A stretch of DNA of 64,000 nt from Burkholderia sp. MS389 (GTDB lineage: Bacteria; Pseudomonadota; Gammaproteobacteria; Burkholderiales; Burkholderiaceae), in contig NZ_CP045994.1 in NCBI RefSeq assembly GCF_016899425.1, positions 1,550,001 through 1,614,000 on the forward strand. The letters are read 5' to 3'. The notes beneath the pieces were generated by a model. That model was not told where the DNA came from. It saw nothing but the letters and a program-made list of their open reading frames with translations, and did not search any database. Below, piece after piece: positions 28,480-37,979 of this stretch. Position 1 is the stretch's first letter. Each line of letters begins with the position of its first letter. The translations under genes were made by a program, and so were the position numbers.

Positions 28480-29193
28480 TCACGCAATCGCGCCGCCGCC
28501 GTCGATCAGTACCGTCGAACCGGTTGCATAAGGCGTGGCCGCCAGATACAGGATCGCATTCGCGACATCCTCCGGCTGGCCGACCCTGCGTGCCGGAAGC
28601 CGTTGGGCGGCGCCCGCGTACATCGCGTCGCGTGCGTCGGGCGCGAGCTTATCCCACAGCGGCGTCGCGATCAGGCCCGGCGACACGGTGTTCACGCGAA
28701 CCGGCGCCAGTTCGAGCGCCAGCCCTCGGGCGAGCGCCTCGAGCGCCGCGTTGATCGCGCCTTGCAGGACCGACGACGCGCTCGGCCGCACGCTGAGGAA
28801 CCCCGACACGAACGTCAGCGAGCCGCCTGGCGCGATATCGATCGCGCGGGCGATGCGGTAGGCGCCCCAGAACTTGCTGTCCATCGCTGCCTGCGCGTCG
28901 GCGAGCGGCAGCGCACGGAGCGGGCCCGTGGCCGTCTTCGCGGCTGAAATCACGACGTGGTCGAACCGGCCGACGCGCGCGCAGAACGCATCGACGTCCG
29001 CCGTATCGGTGATGTCGAGCGCTTCGGTCCGCACCTGCGCGCCCGGTATGGCATCGATGCCGAACCTGGCCGGATCGCGCGACGCGATCGTCAGATGCGC
29101 ACCGCGCCGCGCGAATGCCGTCGCGGTGGCGGCGCCGATGCCGGAGCTTCCGCCGACGACGAGTACGTTCTTTCCGTGGAGCGGATCGTTCAT
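28480..29193 (-). CDS. Atypical SDR-family protein
   Basis: This Rossmann-fold short-chain dehydrogenase homologue has 237 residues. The dinucleotide motif is intact (VLVVGGSSGIGAATA) and the C-terminal half is typical (VNTVSPGLIATPLWDKL). At the site where YxxxK is expected the sequence reads SSVLQGAINAALEAL, so both the catalytic Tyr and Lys appear to be absent. It may be a non-canonical reductase or a binding protein. It is the last gene of a three-gene operon with an exported deacetylase-like protein and a SnoaL-like protein, 48 bp after the former. Confidence 0.85.
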   Translation of the reverse strand: MNDPLHGKNVLVVGGSSGIGAATATAFARRGAHLTIASRDPARFGIDAIPGAQVRTEALDITDTADVDAFCARVGRFDHVVISAAKTATGPLRALPLADAQAAMDSKFWGAYRIARAIDIAPGGSLTFVSGFLSVRPSASSVLQGAINAALEALARGLALELAPVRVNTVSPGLIATPLWDKLAPDARDAMYAGAAQRLPARRVGQPEDVANAILYLAATPYATGSTVLIDGGGAIA

Positions 29194-29241
29194 GAAAGTC
29201 TTTCCTGGGTAGTGAATTGAGCAGAGTTGAGCGGAATCCGG

Positions 29242-30252
29242 TCAGATCGTTTCGGCCTCGCGCAGCGTCGACGGGCTGTGCAGCGCGAAGCGCGCGATGT
29301 CGTCCTTGCGCATGAAAACGACCCCCGGGTGTGATCGAGCGTAGTGCAGGAAGGTGTCCCACGCGCGGACCATCTGCGGCGTGCCGCTGATCCGGTCGTG
29401 CGCGCTGATCGACATCAGTCTGCGCCGCTGTCCGGCTTCCGCGTACAGCTGGTCGAAATCCAGCTTGATCTGCTCGACGAACATCGTCGGCGAGTAGTTG
29501 CGGCCTTCGATCAGCAGGATGTCGTTGTTGCGCAGCGTGTACGGGACCACCGCGAAATCGCGGCCGCCGACGGTCTCGATGAACGGTTCGTCGCGGCTGA
29601 CGTCGTCGATGTGATACACGTAGCCGAGTTCCTGCAGCAGCGATAGCGTATGCGGGCCGCGCCGCAGCCAGTTGCAGTTGTAGCCGGTGGGGCGCTGGCC
29701 GGTCACCGCCTCGACCATGTCACGCGCGTCGGTCAGGAAGCGGCGCTCGTCGTCGCGGCTCATCGCGAATTGCGCGCGCCACGTCGTGCCGTGCGCGGCG
29801 GCTTCGTGGCCGCGCGATACGATTTCGCGTGCCAGTTCGGGGTGCCGGCGCGCGGCTTCCCCGATCATGTGCGACGTCACTTTCACGCCGTGCCGGTCCC
29901 ACAGATCGAGCAGGCGCGGAATGCCTTCCCGGTAGCCATACGCAAACCAGGTGGCCGACGCGAGATCGACCGGCACCGACGGCGGGAACGCGACGGCCGG
30001 AAACGGGCTGTCCGCGCCCGTGGGCGGTTGGCCGCCCGCCTCGAACTGCATCGAGATCGAGATCACGAGCCGCGCGCCGTCCGGCCAGAACGGCGTGGTG
30101 CCCGGTGCGGCAGGCATCGGCGTCGGCGCGGCGGTGGCGGGCACGGACGTGCCTGCGGCCAGCGCGACGCCGGCCGCGAGCCCGGCGCCGGCCTGGGCCA
30201 GGAACGTGCGGCGCGGCAGCGGCGTCGCGGAAGTGTCGTTACCGTGAGTCAT
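29242..30252 (-). CDS. Tat-exported polysaccharide deacetylase-like protein
   Basis: This 336-residue protein starts with a twin-arginine signal (PRRTFLAQAGAGLAAGVALA) and belongs to the polysaccharide deacetylase/PuuE allantoinase-like superfamily (NodB fold). Family landmarks are LVISISMQFEAGGQ, KVTSHMIGEAARRHPELARE, RGHEAAAHGTTW and TGYNCNWLRRG. The substrate, a periplasmic sugar polymer or amide, cannot be read. It lies 11 bp after the SnoaL-like gene. Export by Tat implies folding, possibly with metal, before secretion. Confidence 0.85.
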   Translation of the reverse strand: MTHGNDTSATPLPRRTFLAQAGAGLAAGVALAAGTSVPATAAPTPMPAAPGTTPFWPDGARLVISISMQFEAGGQPPTGADSPFPAVAFPPSVPVDLASATWFAYGYREGIPRLLDLWDRHGVKVTSHMIGEAARRHPELAREIVSRGHEAAAHGTTWRAQFAMSRDDERRFLTDARDMVEAVTGQRPTGYNCNWLRRGPHTLSLLQELGYVYHIDDVSRDEPFIETVGGRDFAVVPYTLRNNDILLIEGRNYSPTMFVEQIKLDFDQLYAEAGQRRRLMSISAHDRISGTPQMVRAWDTFLHYARSHPGVVFMRKDDIARFALHSPSTLREAETI

Positions 30253-30263
30253 CGTCCCCTCCG

Positions 30264-30821
30264 TCAACCGACGAGCCCAAGCTGACGCATCAGCGTCAGG
30301 TTGTCTTCGATGTGCCAGTTTTCCGCGATCCGGCCGTGGTCGATCCGATAGATATCGGTCGCGATGAAGTCGATCGCCTGTCCGCGCCCGGCCGTTCCGT
30401 TGAACGCCCCGGTGAAATGCCCGCGGAAATGCAGGTGCACGACGACCCGGTCGCCGGCGACGATCATCTGTTCGATGTCGCAGCGCAGGTCCGGGATCGC
30501 GCCGCGCATCGTGCTGGACGCCGCGAGCGGCCCCGGTAGGCCCTGTTCGCGGCCGGGCGGCAGCGTTCGGTCGGTGAAGTCGTCGGCGAGCGCCGCGCGG
30601 GCGAGCGCGGGGTCGCCGGTATTCCAGAAGCTGCCGTAGCGGCGCGCGGCCAGCACTTGCGCGCGGGCCTGCGCGGCCGGCAAGCCCGCCGCGATGGTCA
30701 GCGTGTGCGGCTCGACGAGATCGGCGGCATGGGCCGCGACGGGCCAGAGCGCCACGACGCAAGCGGCTGCCGCGAATGCGTGCGCGACGGGGCGGGTGGC
30801 CGAACGAAGGCGGATCGACAT
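30264..30821 (-). CDS. Exported SnoaL-like (NTF2 fold) protein
   Basis: This 185-residue protein has a Sec signal peptide (AFAAAACVVALWPVAAHA, cleavage after about residue 32). It then has a SnoaL/ester cyclase domain (GSFWNTGDPALARAALADDF; GRGQAIDFIATDIYRIDHGR; ENWHIEDNLTLMRQLG). Many SnoaL proteins are polyketide cyclases; exported ones are mostly uncharacterised. It is the first gene of the operon divergent from a LysR regulator. Confidence 0.82.
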   Translation of the reverse strand: MSIRLRSATRPVAHAFAAAACVVALWPVAAHAADLVEPHTLTIAAGLPAAQARAQVLAARRYGSFWNTGDPALARAALADDFTDRTLPPGREQGLPGPLAASSTMRGAIPDLRCDIEQMIVAGDRVVVHLHFRGHFTGAFNGTAGRGQAIDFIATDIYRIDHGRIAENWHIEDNLTLMRQLGLVG

Positions 30822-30908
30822 GGTTTCGAGGGTCCTGTGAAAGCGTCAGGCGACGACGCGGAACAGGTATGGTAGGTTTCCGTTCTGCATGCAAATACGG
30901 GCAAAAGA

Positions 30909-30923
30909 CGAATGGATTATTCG
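30909..30923. promoter_or_regulatory. Candidate LysR operator, SnoaL operon/LysR intergenic region
   Basis: CGAAT-N5-ATTCG forms a short dyad 33 bp upstream of the LysR start and about 90 bp from the divergent operon. A T-N11-A spacing (30913, 30925) fits the LysR consensus. No supporting second copy was found. Confidence 0.35.
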
Positions 30924-30955
30924 AAAAAAGGAAAGGTTTGGGTGAGGCGGGCGCC

Positions 30956-31864
30956 ATGACGCTGATCGACGATTTCCCGGCGCTCGATACCTTCGCGCGG
31001 ATCGTGTCGGCCGGCAGCCTGTCGGCGGCGGCGCGCGAGCTCGACCTGTCGCTGTCCGTCGTCAGCAAGCGACTCGCGCATCTCGAGTCGCGGCTCGGCG
31101 TGCGCCTGCTGCACCGGACGACGCGGCAGCAAACGCTCACCGACGACGGCGCGCAGTTTCACGCGCAGGTGCTACGCATCCTCGCGGAGGTCGAGCAGGC
31201 GGAAACGCTGATGCGCGATCGCCGCGGCACGGTCAGCGGCGTGCTGCGCGTGACGGCGCCCGGCGAGCTCGGCCGCCTGCGAATCGCGCCGCTCGTGGCG
31301 GCCTTTCAGCAGCGACATCCGCAATTGACCGTACAGCTGATGCTGACCGATACGGTCGTCGATCTGCTCGCGTCCGACATTGACGTCGCCGTGCGGATCG
31401 GCAATCTTGCCGATTCGACGATGATCGCGCGCGAGCTGGCGCCGAATCATCGCGTGCTGTGCGCGTCGCCGGGTTATCTCGCGGCGCACGGGTCGCCGGC
31501 CCATCCGGTCGAGCTTCGTGCGCATCGATGCATCGTGATGGGCGACCAGCCGCGTGCCGAATGGCGGTTCGACGGCGCGCAAGGCGGCGTGGCGGTCGAG
31601 GTGACGGCCGCGCTGCTGACCAACGACGGCGGCGCGGCGCGCACGCTGGCGCTCGAGGGCGCGGGCATTGCGCTGAAGTCGATCTGGGACGTCGGCGCCG
31701 ATCTCGACGCCGGCCGGCTCGTACGCGTGCTGCCGGCCTTCGCGGCGTCCGCCGCGCCGCTGCATGCCGTCTATCCCGGCGGCCGTCACGTGCCGCTGCG
31801 CGTGCGGACATTCGTCGATTTCCTGCGCGAGCAGTTGCGTCATGCGTGGCACCGCCACGACTGA
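30956..31864 (+). CDS. LysR-family transcriptional regulator
   Basis: This 302-residue regulator has a winged helix-turn-helix at residues 5-65 (FARIVSAGSLSAAARELDLS; SVVSKRLAHLESRLGVRLLH) and a CrgA-like effector domain. It is divergent from the SnoaL-deacetylase-SDR operon and probably controls it. ATG 30956 was chosen because the DNA-binding domain begins there; the frame is open upstream but would cross the promoter. Confidence 0.9.
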   Translation: MTLIDDFPALDTFARIVSAGSLSAAARELDLSLSVVSKRLAHLESRLGVRLLHRTTRQQTLTDDGAQFHAQVLRILAEVEQAETLMRDRRGTVSGVLRVTAPGELGRLRIAPLVAAFQQRHPQLTVQLMLTDTVVDLLASDIDVAVRIGNLADSTMIARELAPNHRVLCASPGYLAAHGSPAHPVELRAHRCIVMGDQPRAEWRFDGAQGGVAVEVTAALLTNDGGAARTLALEGAGIALKSIWDVGADLDAGRLVRVLPAFAASAAPLHAVYPGGRHVPLRVRTFVDFLREQLRHAWHRHD

Positions 31865-31988
31865 ACCCACCCCGGGTGGCGGGCCGGGCGCGTGGCGACC
31901 CGTCATTCCGAAGCGGTTTACAATCGTTTGCATCGGGCGTCGCAAGCGTTGCCCCGCGCGTCGCCCCCCGTTCGACAGGATGCCAACG

Positions 31989-32885
31989 ATGCCAACGACC
32001 TCAGCGAATCCCCCGGTTCCCCGCCAGCGGCGCGTGCAGTGTGCGAGCACGGCCGGCCTTCACCACGTCGCCTATACCGAGTGGGGCGACCCCGCGAATT
32101 CGCGCGTGCTCGTCTGCGTGCACGGCCTGACCCGCTCCGGCCGCGATTTCGACCGGCTGGCCGCCGCGCTGTCCGATACGTATCGCGTCGTCTGCCCCGA
32201 TGTCGCCGGGCGTGGCCGCTCGGACCGGCTGGCCGATCCGCGGCTCTATGCGATTCCGCAATACGTGGCCGACATGGTGACGCTGATTGCCCGGCTCGAC
32301 GTCGAATCGGTCGACTGGTTCGGCACGTCGATGGGCGGCCTGATCGGCATGGCGCTTGCCGGGCTGCCCGGTTCGCCGCTGCGCCGGATGATCGTCAACG
32401 ACGTCGGTCCGCGCATCGAGCCCGATTCGCTGACGCGTATCGGCGAGTACCTCGGCGTGCAGCCGCGCTTTGCGACCGAGCAGGAGGGAGTCGATTATCT
32501 GACGTCGCTGTCGCTGCCGTTCGGTGCGCTGAGCGCCGACGAGTGGCGCGAGATCAACGGGCCGCTGCTGCACGAACTGCCCGAAGGCGGCTGGACGATG
32601 CGCTACGATCCGCGCATCGCCGAGCCGTTCAAGGCGACGACGCCCGAACTGGCCGCGCTCGGCGAGGCCGCGCTGTGGCGCGCGATCGAGACGACGGACG
32701 CGACGCTGCTCGTCGTGCGCGGCGAGACGTCCGACCTGCTGTCGCGCGAGACGGCGGCCGAAATGGTCCGTCGCGGCCGGCATGTGACGCAGGTCGAGAT
32801 TCCGGGGGCAGGGCACGCGCCGGCGTTCGTCAGCGCGGACCAGATTGCGCTCGCGCGGCGGTTTTTCGTCGAAGGCGACGCATAA
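31989..32885 (+). CDS. Alpha/beta-hydrolase
   Basis: This serine hydrolase of 298 residues has the oxyanion-loop VCVHGLTRSGRDFDRL (about residue 42), the nucleophile elbow GTSMGGLIGM (Ser about 115) and the catalytic His in GAGHAPAF near the C-terminus. The substrate is unknown. AGGA precedes ATG 31989 by 8 nt; an ATG three codons earlier lies directly on that site. Confidence 0.88.
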   Translation: MPTTSANPPVPRQRRVQCASTAGLHHVAYTEWGDPANSRVLVCVHGLTRSGRDFDRLAAALSDTYRVVCPDVAGRGRSDRLADPRLYAIPQYVADMVTLIARLDVESVDWFGTSMGGLIGMALAGLPGSPLRRMIVNDVGPRIEPDSLTRIGEYLGVQPRFATEQEGVDYLTSLSLPFGALSADEWREINGPLLHELPEGGWTMRYDPRIAEPFKATTPELAALGEAALWRAIETTDATLLVVRGETSDLLSRETAAEMVRRGRHVTQVEIPGAGHAPAFVSADQIALARRFFVEGDA

Positions 32886-32964
32886 ACGCGTCATAATATG
32901 CGGTTCGGCGGCACGCGGGCCGTGCCGCCGCCCGAATCCCTACCCATCACGACCGGAACATTTC

Positions 32965-33318
32965 ATGGCAGTCATTCGTCACCACGTCGGGGCCCGTCTC
33001 TCCGAAACCGCGATCCACAACGGTACCGTGTATCTGGCCGGCCAGATCGCCGAAGACACCACGCAGGACATCCGCGGCCAGACGCGCGAAGTGCTCGGCC
33101 ACATCGACCGCCTGCTCGCCGAAGCGAACAGCGACAAGGCCCATCTGCTGTCGGTGCAGATCTACATCTCGGATCTCGCGAACTTCGAAGGCATGAATGC
33201 CGAGTGGGACGCATGGGTTGCGGAAGGCAACGCGCCGCCGCGCGCGACCGTCGAGGCGAAGCTTGCCGATCCGGCGCTGCTCGTCGAGATCGTGGTCGTC
33301 GCCGCGCAGCGGAGCTGA
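32965..33318 (+). CDS. RidA-family (YjgF/YER057c) protein
   Basis: This 117-residue protein resembles enamine/imine deaminases that remove reactive 2-aminoacrylate. It shows GTVYLAGQIAEDTTQDIRGQ and the C-terminal APPRATVEAKLADPALLVEI, with the Arg that RidA uses to bind the carboxylate. It may belong to a RidA subgroup without deaminase activity. It lies 39 bp upstream of relA. Confidence 0.87.
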   Translation: MAVIRHHVGARLSETAIHNGTVYLAGQIAEDTTQDIRGQTREVLGHIDRLLAEANSDKAHLLSVQIYISDLANFEGMNAEWDAWVAEGNAPPRATVEAKLADPALLVEIVVVAAQRS

Positions 33319-33357
33319 GCGTCAGCCAAAGATGACCGTATTCCGGCAGGCCGTGCA

Positions 33358-35592
33358 ATGACCGAATCCGTTTCCGCTTCTCCCGTCGCGGCGCCGTCGT
33401 TCGACGACGTGCTCGCGTTCGTGCGCGAGCGGGCCGGCGACGCGCGCCTGTCGTCCGGCGAGCTGCTCGCCGATCACTCGGCCGGCACGGCGTCGATCAT
33501 GCGCACGCTGAACGTCGATCCGCACGCGATGCAGGCCGCCGCGCTGTTCGTGCTGACGCCGCATCTGAGCGACCCCGAACGCGAGCTGACCGAGCGTTTC
33601 GGCGACGAAGTCGCGCGGCTCGTGGCCGACGTGCGCAAGCTGTTGCGGCTCGGCACCGTCAGCCTGCGCGCCGCGCAGAACGCGAAGCCCGACTCCGGGC
33701 GCGACGCGGCGGAAGAGCGGCGCACGCAGATCGAGGCGCTGCGCAAGATGCTGCTCGCGTTCGCGCAGGACATCCGCGTGGTGCTGATCCGCCTTGCTTC
33801 GCGCTTGCAGTCGCTGCGCTACTACGCGGCCGCGAAGCTCGATCCGCCGCCCGACGTCGCGCGCGAGACGCTCGAGATCTATGCGCCGCTCGCGAACCGT
33901 CTCGGTATCTGGCAACTGAAGTGGGAACTCGAGGATCTCGCGTTCCGCTTCGAGGATCCCGTCACCTACAAGCGGATCGCGAAGCTGCTCGACGAGAAGC
34001 GCATCGAGCGCGAGGCGTACGTCACGCAGGCGATCGCGCGGCTGCAGCACGAGCTCGCGCAAGCGCACATCCAGGCCGACGTCAGCGGCCGGCCGAAGCA
34101 TATCTACAGCATCTGGCGCAAGATGCGCGGCAAGGAGCTCGATTTCTCCGAGCTGTACGACGTGCGCGCGTTTCGCGTGATCGTGCCCGACATCAAGGAT
34201 TGCTACGCGGTGCTCGGCATCGTGCATCACCTGTGGCAGCCGGTGCCGAAGGAGTTCGACGACTACATCTCGCGGCCGAAGCCGAACGGCTACAAGTCGC
34301 TGCATACGGTCGTGATCGGCGACGACGGCCGTGCGTTCGAAGTGCAGATCCGCACGCAGGAGATGCATCGCTTCGCCGAGTACGGCGTCGCCGCGCACTG
34401 GCGCTACAAGGAGGCCGGCGCACGCGGCTATGGCGGCCAGTTCTCGGCGAGCGACAAGTACGACGAGAAGATCGCGTGGCTGCGTCAGTTGCTCGCGTGG
34501 AAGGACGACGTCGAGGACGGCACCGAGGTGTCGGGCGATCAGGCGTGGGCGCAACTGCGCGAGACGTCGCTCGACGACGACCACATCTACGTGCTGACGC
34601 CGCAGGCGCGCGTGATCGCGCTGCCGCAGGGCGCGACGCCGGTCGATTTCGCGTACCACCTGCACAGCGAGCTCGGCCATCGCTGCCGCGGCGCGCGCGT
34701 CGACGGCGTGATGGTGCCGCTGAACACGCCGCTTTCGAACGGCCAGACGGTCGAGATCGTCGCGGTGAAGGAAGGCGGGCCGTCGCGCGACTGGCTGAAC
34801 CTGCAGCTCGGTTACCTGAAGAGCCCGCGTGCGCGGCAGAAGGTGCGTGCGTGGTTCAACTCGATCGAGCAGGAAGAAAACATCGCGCACGGCCGCGCGC
34901 TCGTCGAAAAGACGCTGCAGCGCGAGGGCAAGACGTCGGTCAGCCTGGACAACCTCGCCGCGAAGCTCGGCTTCAAGTCGCCCGAGGAGCTGTTCTCGGT
35001 CGTCGGCAAGGAAGAATTCAGCCTGCGCAACGTCGAGCACGCGCTGTCCGACGCGCCGCCGCCGGAACCGGCGCCCGAGGCGCCGGCCGATTTCGAGAAG
35101 CGCAGCAGCGGCGCGAGCGTCGCGCACGGTGCATCGACCGGCGTGCTGGTGGTGGGCGTCGACGCGCTGCTGACGCAGCTGGCGCGCTGCTGCCGTCCGG
35201 CGCCGCCCGATCCGATCAGCGGTTTCGTCACGCGCGGCAAGGGGATGTCGATCCACCGCACCGACTGCCCGACGTTTCGCCGGATGGTCGAGCGCGCGCC
35301 GGAACGCGTGCTGCAGACGACCTGGTCGGCCGACGTGCTGGGCGGGCGCGGCGCGTCCGTCTATCCGGTCGACCTGATGATCGAGGCGAGCGATCGGCAA
35401 GGGCTGCTGCGCGATATCTCCGAAGTGTTCGCGCGCGAAAAGATCAACGTCGTGGGCGTGAAGACGCAAAGCCGCCGCAATGCGGCCTTCATGCAGTTCA
35501 CGGTCGAGGTCTCGAATTCGGCGCAGGTGCAGCGCGCGTGCACGCTGCTCGGCGAGGTGCAGGGCGTCGTGCGGGCAGGGCGGAAATCCTGA
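33358..35592 (+). CDS. relA: (p)ppGpp synthetase RelA
   Basis: This ribosome-associated stringent-response alarmone synthetase has 744 residues. The N-terminal HD hydrolase domain is degenerate: the expected HD pair is absent in AALFVLTPHLSDPEREL. The synthetase domain (ANRLGIWQLKWELEDLAF; RPKPNGYKSLHTVVIG) carries the EFDD motif typical of monofunctional RelA, not the RxKD of SpoT. TGS (IALPQGATPVDFAYHLH), zinc-finger-like (CCRPAPPDPISGFVTRGKG) and ACT (DRQGLLRDISEVFAREKI) domains follow. The bifunctional SpoT must be encoded elsewhere. Confidence 0.94.
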   Translation: MTESVSASPVAAPSFDDVLAFVRERAGDARLSSGELLADHSAGTASIMRTLNVDPHAMQAAALFVLTPHLSDPERELTERFGDEVARLVADVRKLLRLGTVSLRAAQNAKPDSGRDAAEERRTQIEALRKMLLAFAQDIRVVLIRLASRLQSLRYYAAAKLDPPPDVARETLEIYAPLANRLGIWQLKWELEDLAFRFEDPVTYKRIAKLLDEKRIEREAYVTQAIARLQHELAQAHIQADVSGRPKHIYSIWRKMRGKELDFSELYDVRAFRVIVPDIKDCYAVLGIVHHLWQPVPKEFDDYISRPKPNGYKSLHTVVIGDDGRAFEVQIRTQEMHRFAEYGVAAHWRYKEAGARGYGGQFSASDKYDEKIAWLRQLLAWKDDVEDGTEVSGDQAWAQLRETSLDDDHIYVLTPQARVIALPQGATPVDFAYHLHSELGHRCRGARVDGVMVPLNTPLSNGQTVEIVAVKEGGPSRDWLNLQLGYLKSPRARQKVRAWFNSIEQEENIAHGRALVEKTLQREGKTSVSLDNLAAKLGFKSPEELFSVVGKEEFSLRNVEHALSDAPPPEPAPEAPADFEKRSSGASVAHGASTGVLVVGVDALLTQLARCCRPAPPDPISGFVTRGKGMSIHRTDCPTFRRMVERAPERVLQTTWSADVLGGRGASVYPVDLMIEASDRQGLLRDISEVFAREKINVVGVKTQSRRNAAFMQFTVEVSNSAQVQRACTLLGEVQGVVRAGRKS

Positions 35593-35635
35593 TGGGGTTG
35601 GATCCGCGTTATTTTGCTGCGACCGCATAAAACAC

Positions 35636-35664
35636 TTGCCAAGCCTGCAGCCACTCCATATAAT
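35636..35664 (+). promoter_or_regulatory. Sigma-70 promoter of tRNA-Val
   Basis: TTGCCA (35636-35641) and a perfect TATAAT (35659-35664) are separated by 17 bp, 12 bp upstream of the tRNA. Confidence 0.85.
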
Positions 35665-35676
35665 CTTAGCTTCTCT

Positions 35677-35753
35677 AGGCTCGTAGCTCAGTTGGTTAGA
35701 GCACCACCTTGACATGGTGGGGGTCGTTGGTTCGAATCCAATCGAGCCTACCA
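35677..35753 (+). tRNA. tRNA-Val (anticodon GAC)
   Basis: The 77-nt cloverleaf is complete: acceptor AGGCTCG pairs with CGAGCCT, D arm GCTC/GAGC, anticodon stem CCACC/GGTGG with loop TTGACAT (anticodon GAC), T arm GTTGG/CCAAT with TTCGAAT, and an encoded CCA end. Confidence 0.97.
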
Positions 35754-35914
35754 ACGAATTGAGAATGCCCGGCCTCCGGGTGTTCGAAGCAGTACACAAC
35801 TCAACGCGAACAAGGCGAATACGGTTATGACACCGCGAACGTTGACCGAAACCACTTCGGAGCGACGCTAGTCGAGGAACGTTTTCGCCCTTTCAGTTTG
35901 AGTGAAGTATCGAA

Positions 35915-35948
35915 TGCGGCCCCTCGAAAGCGGGGCCGCATTTTTTTT
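35915..35948 (+). terminator. Intrinsic terminator between tRNA-Val and thrS
   Basis: A 9-bp perfect stem (TGCGGCCCC/GGGGCCGCA) with an 8-nt loop is followed by eight T. It lies 75 bp before thrS, so it either ends a longer tRNA-Val transcript or acts as an attenuator in a thrS leader. The 160 bp between tRNA and stem hold no gene I can recognise. Confidence 0.88.
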
Positions 35949-36022
35949 GTCGCGAATTTTCACGCGCGAGTTGATCTCGCGTACCTGGTCTGCCGCCCAC
36001 TGTCGGCATCACGGAGAATGCT

Positions 36023-37930
36023 ATGGTTTCGATACGCTTGCCTGACGGCTCAGTTCGACAATACGAGCATCCGGTGACAGTTGCCGAGGTTGCGGCCTCG
36101 ATCGGTCCCGGCCTCGCCAAGGCTGCGCTGGGTGGCAAGCTCGATGGCGAGCTCGTGGATACGTCGACGCTGATCGACCGCGACGCGTCGCTCGCGATCG
36201 TCACGGACAAGGATGCCGACGGCCTCGACATCATCCGCCACTCGACCGCCCACTTGCTCGCGTATGCGGTGAAGGAGCTGTATCCGGACGCGCAGGTGAC
36301 GATCGGCCCGGTGATCGACAACGGTTTCTATTACGACTTCTCGTACAACCGCCCGTTTACGCCGGAAGATCTGGAAAAGATCGAAAAGCGCATGCAGGAA
36401 CTCGCGAAGAAGGACGAGCCGGTCACGCGCCGTGTCGTGTCGCGCGACGAGGCGGCCGGTTACTTCCGCAGCATCGGCGAGAAGTACAAGGCCGAGATCA
36501 TCGAATCGATTCCGCAAAGCGACGAAATCAAGCTGTATTCGCACGGCGGCTTCACCGATCTGTGCCGCGGCCCGCACGTGCCGTCCACCGGCAAGCTGAA
36601 GATCTTCAAGCTGATGAAGGTCGCGGGCGCGTACTGGCGCGGCGATTCGAAGAACGAGCAGCTGCAGCGCATCTACGGCACGGCCTGGACGAAGAAGGAA
36701 GACCAGGACCAGTACCTGCACATGCTCGAGGAAGCGGAAAAGCGCGACCACCGCAAGCTCGGCAAGCAGCTCGACCTGTTCCACATGCAGGAAGAGTCGC
36801 CGGGGATGGTGTTCTGGCATCCGAAGGGCTGGGCGCTGTGGCAGCAGGTCGAGCAGTACATGCGCCGCCGCGTGAACGACGCCGGCTATCTCGAGATCAA
36901 GACGCCGATGATCATGGACCGCTCGCTGTGGGAAGCGTCGGGCCACTGGCAGAACTATCGCGAGAACATGTTCACGACGGAGTCGGAGAAGCGCGACTAC
37001 GCGATCAAGCCGATGAACTGCCCGGGCCACGTCCAGGTGTTCAAGCACGGCCTGCGCTCGTACCGCGACCTGCCGCTGCGTTACGCGGAATTCGGCTCGT
37101 GCCACCGCAACGAGGCGTCGGGCGCGCTGCACGGCCTGATGCGCGTGCGCGGCTTCGTGCAGGACGACGCGCACATCTTCTGTACGGAAGATCAGTTCAT
37201 CTCGGAATCGATCGCGTTCAACACGCTCGCGATGAGCGTGTACAAGGACTTCGGTTTCGATCACATCGACATCAAGCTGTCGCTGCGCCCCGACCAGCGT
37301 GCGGGGACGGACGAAACGTGGGATCGCGCCGAGCAGGGTTTGCGCGACGCGCTGACCGCCTGCGGCCTCACGTGGGAAGAGTTGCCGGGCGAGGGTGCGT
37401 TCTACGGCCCGAAGATCGAGTACCACATCAAGGACGCCCTCGGCCGCTCGTGGCAGTGCGGCACGCTGCAGCTCGACATGGTGCTGCCGGAGCGCCTGGG
37501 CGCCGAGTACGTCGCCGAGGACAACAGCCGTCGCCGGCCGGTGATGCTGCACCGCGCGATCGTCGGTTCGATGGAGCGTTTCCTCGGCATCTTGATCGAG
37601 CACCATGCTGGTGCAATGCCGGTCTGGCTCGCGCCGTACCAGGCAATTGTGCTCAATATCGCCGAAAGTCAGGCCGAATATGCGCACGCTCTGACCCAAA
37701 CGTTGCAAAAACAAGGGGTTAGAGTGGCGGCCGATTTGCGCAACGAGAAGATTAGCTATAAAATACGCGAGCACACGCTGGAAAAGGTGCCTTATCTCCT
37801 CGTCGTGGGCGATAAGGAGCGTGATGCGCAAACGGTAGCCGTGCGTGCCCGTGGCGGCGTCGATCTTGGCGTTATGCCGGTCGAAGCCTTCGTTGAGCGT
37901 CTGCAGGAAGACCTGCGCTCGTTCAAGTAA
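36023..37930 (+). CDS. thrS: Threonyl-tRNA synthetase
   Basis: This class II synthetase charges tRNA-Thr. It has 635 residues, full length: TGS domain (residues 1-60), the second editing domain with the zinc-site motif [16 protein letters not shown] (about 75), catalytic motifs 2 and 3 ([39 protein letters not shown]) and the anticodon-binding domain. GGAG lies upstream of the ATG. It is the first gene of the thrS-infC-rpmI-rplT-pheST-ihfA cluster, in the E. coli order. Confidence 0.97.
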   Translation: MVSIRLPDGSVRQYEHPVTVAEVAASIGPGLAKAALGGKLDGELVDTSTLIDRDASLAIVTDKDADGLDIIRHSTAHLLAYAVKELYPDAQVTIGPVIDNGFYYDFSYNRPFTPEDLEKIEKRMQELAKKDEPVTRRVVSRDEAAGYFRSIGEKYKAEIIESIPQSDEIKLYSHGGFTDLCRGPHVPSTGKLKIFKLMKVAGAYWRGDSKNEQLQRIYGTAWTKKEDQDQYLHMLEEAEKRDHRKLGKQLDLFHMQEESPGMVFWHPKGWALWQQVEQYMRRRVNDAGYLEIKTPMIMDRSLWEASGHWQNYRENMFTTESEKRDYAIKPMNCPGHVQVFKHGLRSYRDLPLRYAEFGSCHRNEASGALHGLMRVRGFVQDDAHIFCTEDQFISESIAFNTLAMSVYKDFGFDHIDIKLSLRPDQRAGTDETWDRAEQGLRDALTACGLTWEELPGEGAFYGPKIEYHIKDALGRSWQCGTLQLDMVLPERLGAEYVAEDNSRRRPVMLHRAIVGSMERFLGILIEHHAGAMPVWLAPYQAIVLNIAESQAEYAHALTQTLQKQGVRVAADLRNEKISYKIREHTLEKVPYLLVVGDKERDAQTVAVRARGGVDLGVMPVEAFVERLQEDLRSFK

Positions 37931-37979
37931 CCGCCCTGGCAGCGCGGCTCATTTTTTTAATTTTTAGAGGAAACGTAAC

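Noticed and set aside
33358..35592. Bifunctional SpoT annotation
   Set aside because: The HD hydrolase residues are missing and the synthetase has EFDD as in RelA.
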